Source of the DNA: Bacteroidia bacterium
GTDB taxonomy: Bacteria; Bacteroidota; Bacteroidia; Flavobacteriales; Flavobacteriaceae
DNA length: 64,000 nt
Reading direction: 5' to 3'
Assembly: GCA_030427585.1 (NCBI GenBank)
Contig: JAUIBW010000008.1
Coordinates: 110,288 to 174,287 of the forward strand
The notes beneath the pieces are model-generated. The model was not told the origin of the DNA and did not search any database. It saw nothing but the letters and a program-made list of their open reading frames with translations. A program made the translations under genes and the position numbers. Shown piece after piece: positions 61,278 to 64,000 of this stretch. The stretch's first letter is position 1. Each line of letters begins with the position of its first letter.

Positions 61278-61294
61278 TTTCTAACTACTTTTTT
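61269..61294 (+). terminator. Terminator overlapping the end of the small basic peptide
   Basis: AAAAAGTAG pairs with CTACTTTTT around TTTCTAA, followed by more T. The stem contains the stop codon, so the gene's end and the terminator are fused. rng must use another promoter or read-through. Confidence 0.8.
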
Positions 61295-61369
61295 CGTTTA
61301 AAAAGTTAAGTTCTTTGAAATCGAAATAAGACATAGTACCCCACTACCGGTATTTTTGTTTTATTTCAA

Positions 61370-61427
61370 TGGAATTGTAAAAATTCCTGTGAAAAAATTG
61401 TTTAATCCATCTCGATAATTATCGGGA
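61370..61427 (+). promoter_or_regulatory. Two stem-loops in the rng leader
   Basis: First: GGAATT...AATTCC (61370-61386 approx.), around GTAAA. Second: ATCTCGATAATTATCGGGAT (61408-61427), an imperfect palindrome with two central A/T arms. Both lie before the GTG start of rng, where RNase E-type autoregulation is known in enterobacteria. Confidence 0.5.
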
Positions 61428-61443
61428 TAAAAATCTAATCAGA

Positions 61444-62982
61444 GTGAACAAAGAATTGATCATTAGGTCAGGTTCCTCTACGGATTTTGCCTTATTAAAG
61501 GATGGAAAACTAATTGAATTACATAAGGAAGAAGACGACAGTGATTTTTCGGTGGGTGATATTTTTATTGCTAAAATCCGTAAATCTGTCCCAGGTCTAA
61601 ATGCCGCATTTGTTAATGTAGGCTATGAAAAAGATGCATTTTTGCATTATCACGACCTTGGTCCTCAAGTATCTTCTTTACTTAGATTCATAAAACGTGT
61701 AAGCACAGGTAAATTAAAAAATTATTCTCTTAAGGATTTTCCTTTCGAGAACGATATTGATAAACACGGTACTATTACCAATGTGTTAAAATCAAATCAA
61801 TCGCTATTGGTACAGATAGTAAAGGAACCGATATCTACCAAAGGCCCTCGAATTAGCTCAGAGCTTTCGATTGCCGGTCGATATATTGTTTTAGTTCCTT
61901 TTTCGAATCGAATTTCTATTTCTCAAAAAATAGAATCTTCAGAAGAAAAAGAACGTTTAAAAAGGCTTGTAAAAAGTATTAAGCCAAAAGGTTTCGGAAT
62001 TATTGTACGTACAGTAGCAGAAGGCAAAAAAGTAGCAGAACTAGACAAAGATTTAGAAAATCTAATGGGACGATGGCAAAGCATGTGTAAAAAATTACAC
62101 AAAGCTCACCACCCTTCAAAAGTACTAGGTGAAATGAATAGAGCATCTTCTATATTAAGAGATGTATTTAATGACACTTTTACTTCTATTGTTGTAGATG
62201 ATGAAGATCTCTGCAACCAAATCAAAGAGTATCTGCAAGAAATTGCTCCAAAAAAAGAATCAATTGTAAAACTTCATAATCCTAAAATACCAATTTTCGA
62301 AAAATATGGTATTGAACGGCAAATCAAAACAAGTTTTGGCAAGACGGTATCTATGAGTAAGGGCGCTTATTTGGTTATAGAGCATACAGAAGCGATGCAT
62401 GTAATCGATGTAAATAGCGGTAACCGATCTAATAAAGCCAAAAACCAGGAAGATACTGCACTAGAGGTAAACCTGATTAGTGCAGCTGAAGTAGCCCGCC
62501 AACTGCGTCTTAGAGATATGGGAGGTATTATTGTAGTCGATTTTATCGATATGAATAATGCAGATAACCGTAGAACCCTCTTCAATCAATTACGAGAAGA
62601 GATGAAAGACGATAGGGCGAAGCATAAAATTTTACCGCCAAGTAAATTTGGCCTGATTCAAATCACGCGACAGCGTGTTCGACCAGAAATGAATATCAAA
62701 ACCCGAGAGGAAGATCCCAACGGAATAAATGGCGAAGTTGAGGCGCCTATAGTATTGGTAGAAAAAATTAAAGTCGAATTAGAAAAATTAATTAAAAAAG
62801 ATCATAAAAAGATAACGCTAAGTGCGCATCCTTTTATTGCAGCTTTTTTAACCAAAGGATTTCCATCCACCCGATCAAAATGGTATTTTAACCATAAACG
62901 ATGGGTAAAGATTGTACCTAGAGACGCTTACACGTATTTAGAATATCATTTTCACGATAAAAATGGTGAATTGATAAAATAA
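61444..62982 (+). CDS. rng: Ribonuclease E/G
   Basis: A 512-residue endoribonuclease that starts at GTG. N-terminal S1 domain region (GDIFIAKIRKSVPGLNAAFVNVGYEKDAFLHYHDLG, about 38-73), and catalytic core with VIDVNSGNRS (first Asp, about 322), VDFIDM (second Asp, about 365) and, unlike RNase E, no zinc-link CPxCxG and no long C-terminal scaffold. This fits the RNase G type. It may mature rRNA and degrade mRNA. A good terminator follows. Confidence 0.95.
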   Translation: MNKELIIRSGSSTDFALLKDGKLIELHKEEDDSDFSVGDIFIAKIRKSVPGLNAAFVNVGYEKDAFLHYHDLGPQVSSLLRFIKRVSTGKLKNYSLKDFPFENDIDKHGTITNVLKSNQSLLVQIVKEPISTKGPRISSELSIAGRYIVLVPFSNRISISQKIESSEEKERLKRLVKSIKPKGFGIIVRTVAEGKKVAELDKDLENLMGRWQSMCKKLHKAHHPSKVLGEMNRASSILRDVFNDTFTSIVVDDEDLCNQIKEYLQEIAPKKESIVKLHNPKIPIFEKYGIERQIKTSFGKTVSMSKGAYLVIEHTEAMHVIDVNSGNRSNKAKNQEDTALEVNLISAAEVARQLRLRDMGGIIVVDFIDMNNADNRRTLFNQLREEMKDDRAKHKILPPSKFGLIQITRQRVRPEMNIKTREEDPNGINGEVEAPIVLVEKIKVELEKLIKKDHKKITLSAHPFIAAFLTKGFPSTRSKWYFNHKRWVKIVPRDAYTYLEYHFHDKNGELIK

Positions 62983-62986
62983 AATT

Positions 62987-63018
62987 AAACCCGGCCTGAT
63001 AACAGTGCCGGGTTTTTT
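62987..63018 (+). terminator. Terminator after rng
   Basis: AAACCCGGC pairs with GCCGGGTTT around CTGATAACAGT, then T tract, within 10 bases of the stop. Confidence 0.9.
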
Positions 63019-63103
63019 GTTTTTGATAGTTAACACCTGTCAAAGAAAACCTTTGATTGCTTCTCGATACACCACGCCCAAAAGCGCGCCACCCGAAGGG
63101 ACA

Positions 63104-63268
63104 TTATACCAGTTCTGATTTAAATTTACTCATAAGAAAAATGATGGATTTTTGGCTTAGATGAAAAATAAAATTCAAGCATAGCAGGGCTACGGTTGTG
63201 TTTTATTTTGAAATATTAGACAAAAAGACGCGGTTTTATTGAGTAAATTTAGATTGGAAATGGTATTA
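63104..63268. repeat. MITE-like element with 29-bp terminal inverted repeats
   Basis: The left end (63104-63132, TTATACCAGTTCTGATTTAA..ACTCA) and the right end (63240-63268) pair at 24 of 29 bases, with the inner 12 (TAAATTTACTCA with TGAGTAAATTTA) perfect. The interior carries a second pair, AAAATAAAA (63165-63173) and TTTTATTTT (63201-63209), around a GC-richer loop with GCATAGCAGGGCTACGGTT. There is no open frame. It resembles a non-autonomous miniature element or a structured repeat. Confidence 0.65.
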
Positions 63269-63291
63269 CATTTTAATTAATGTAATGTGTC

Positions 63292-63358
63292 ATTCCAGTC
63301 CTTCGACAGGTCTGTCCTGAGTTTATCGAAGGGCTCAGGATAAACTAAAGGCTGGAAT
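63292..63358. repeat. Hairpin repeat ATTCCAG...CTGGAAT with CTTCGACAGG / TCAGGATAAACT motifs
   Basis: Outer arms ATTCCAG (63292-63298) and CTGGAAT (63352-63358); inner arms CCTTCGA and TCGAAGG. The interior motifs CTTCGACAGG and CTCAGGATAAAC belong to a widespread family of short interspersed bacterial repeats. It lies 23 bases after the MITE-like element. Confidence 0.65.
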
Positions 63359-63538
63359 CCATAATCATGTACTACGCAATGTAGATTCCGGATCAAGTTC
63401 AAGTAACAAACATAACAATCTCTTCTAAATCACATTTCTTCTCTTATCTCATTAGTCTGTTTTGATAAAAACCGATATACCTCACTTGTTTTCAAGCACT
63501 TTACACCCTTACATTTGGTTCAACAAAACCTATCTCCT

Positions 63539-63790
63539 ATGGAAACCAATCCATATCAAAATAAAGCCGAATTTATGTCTGATATCCTACAGGCATTGCA
63601 TCTTAAAACCGATGAATTTATGTATAACCTGGTACATGATAGCCCCTACGAAATTATACTGTATAACTGGATTAATAAGCTCTATGCGCAAGGTAAATCC
63701 AGCGACGATGCGATACAAGTGATCTATAAAGCAAGAAATATAGTACTTCTTAAAAACAATAATTTGTGTAATAGCCCAATGTTGCCCTAA
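63539..63790 (+). CDS. Small protein of unknown function
   Basis: An 83-residue reading frame starting METNPYQNKAEFMSDILQAL. Mostly helical with acidic and aromatic residues (FMYNLVHDSPYEIILYNWINKLYAQG, DDAIQVIYKARNIVLL). No family is recognised. The frame opens upstream at a TTG (63515) but the ATG is preferred. It lies after a repeat zone, ahead of another unrecognised gene, so this area may be accessory DNA. Confidence 0.45.
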   Translation: METNPYQNKAEFMSDILQALHLKTDEFMYNLVHDSPYEIILYNWINKLYAQGKSSDDAIQVIYKARNIVLLKNNNLCNSPMLP

Positions 63791-63846
63791 ACCTTTTGAT
63801 AAACCCAGAAAAACCTGCTTAGAGATCAATCATAAACTGCCTGCTT

Positions 63847-64000
63847 ATGCTTTTTATACGTTACAATCAATTACCTGAAAATCAAAAAAAACTGGTGAAC
63901 CATAAAATAACAATGAGAACAAAAGCACCCCCAGAGATTGTACATAATGTGCTTACCCGGATCAATCCCCCGGTAAAAATTAACGGTAAAGATGTAATCA
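63847..64000 (+). CDS. 5' part of an unrecognised gene running off the window
   Basis: An ATG at 63847 opens a frame with no stop to the window end (51 codons): MLFIRYNQLPENQKKLVNHK, then MRTKAPPEIVHNVLTRINPP and VKINGKDVI. The product is not recognised. A second start, MRTKAPPEI at 63913, is possible. It is 56 bases after the preceding small gene. Confidence 0.4.
   Translation, partial: MLFIRYNQLPENQKKLVNHKITMRTKAPPEIVHNVLTRINPPVKINGKDVI

Larger units (their letters stand above)
62983..63538. other. 556-base gene-free repeat zone downstream of rng
   Basis: Holds the rng terminator, a 165-base element with terminal inverted repeats (63104-63268), small A/T stem ATTACATT/AATGTAAT (63265-63286) and a second hairpin-rich repeat (63292-63358). 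No plausible gene is in it. Confidence 0.75.

Noticed and set aside
63462..63722. 86-codon frame overlapping the small gene at 63539
   Set aside because: Alternative frame with poorer composition (Ile/Lys/Cys/Trp rich) than the 63539 frame.

Overview
This 64 kb window is a chromosomal segment of a member of the Bacteroidota, most likely family Flavobacteriaceae; an Aquimarina-like marine genus is my guess from protein similarity by memory. The evidence is low GC, promoters with a TAnnTTTG -7 element instead of a sigma70 TATAAT box, almost no Shine-Dalgarno sequences, the gliding genes gldD/gldE beside ssb and mutY, and many Bacteroidota-typical DUF families (DUF4296, DUF4271, DUF3098, DUF3127, DUF4301, DUF4199). 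Coding density is high and most genes are housekeeping. I see no rRNA, tRNA, CRISPR array, prophage or transposase gene.

Layout. 1-10.7 kb: 5' end of tyrS, an orphan RiPP-type precursor peptide, an SDR reductase, the GT2/dihydroorotase/DUF4296 operon, hemD, pckA, a saccharopine dehydrogenase-family gene with an Lrp regulator, and a zinc metallopeptidase. 10.8-21 kb: ald, an enlarged leuS, a ketopantoate reductase homologue, then an ftsX-OB-like-DUF3098-uppP-truB-TonB-like gene string. 21-25 kb: a solitary WGR-domain protein and a secreted leucine-rich-repeat protein with an internal duplication. 25-33 kb: tag, ACT protein, upp, aat, an SSB-like DUF3127 gene, flavin reductase, a sensor kinase, thioesterase, HIT, greA and two small envelope proteins. 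33-43 kb: a thiamine block. A TPP riboswitch heads thiS-thiC-tenI/thiE-thiD-GNAT-thiE-thiG-[four-helix-bundle gene]-thiH. A second TPP riboswitch heads a TonB-dependent receptor, probably for thiamine uptake. 43-47.5 kb: a hybrid kinase converging on a sigma54 response regulator. 47.7-51.8 kb: an overlapping cassette of PPTase, thiamine-binding-like protein, PnuC transporter, NadR-like P-loop kinase, DUF4301 and ArfB. 51.8-63 kb: ahcY, rplU-rpmA, an EamA transporter, mutY-ssb-gldE-gldD, HU, a 29-residue basic peptide, and rng. 63-64 kb: a gene-free repeat zone with a MITE-like element, then two unrecognised ORFs, the last running off the window.

Most interesting signals: (i) the four-helix-bundle (23S-IVS type) gene between thiG and thiH is bracketed by inverted copies of a GGTATCAG-N5-GGGTATCRGG repeat, one of which encodes the N-terminus of ThiH, which looks like a small mobile unit; (ii) the transporter/kinase/DUF4301 cassette, in which DUF4301 carries a motif resembling UDP-sugar pyrophosphorylases; (iii) greA, rplU and ahcY transcripts each predicted to begin with a stem-loop directly after the -7 element, in greA a full intrinsic-terminator shape; (iv) DUF3127 ending in the same DDLPF tip as SSB; (v) the orphan RiPP precursor; (vi) the MITE-like element near 63.2 kb. 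All functions are read from sequence and family memory; no database search was run.
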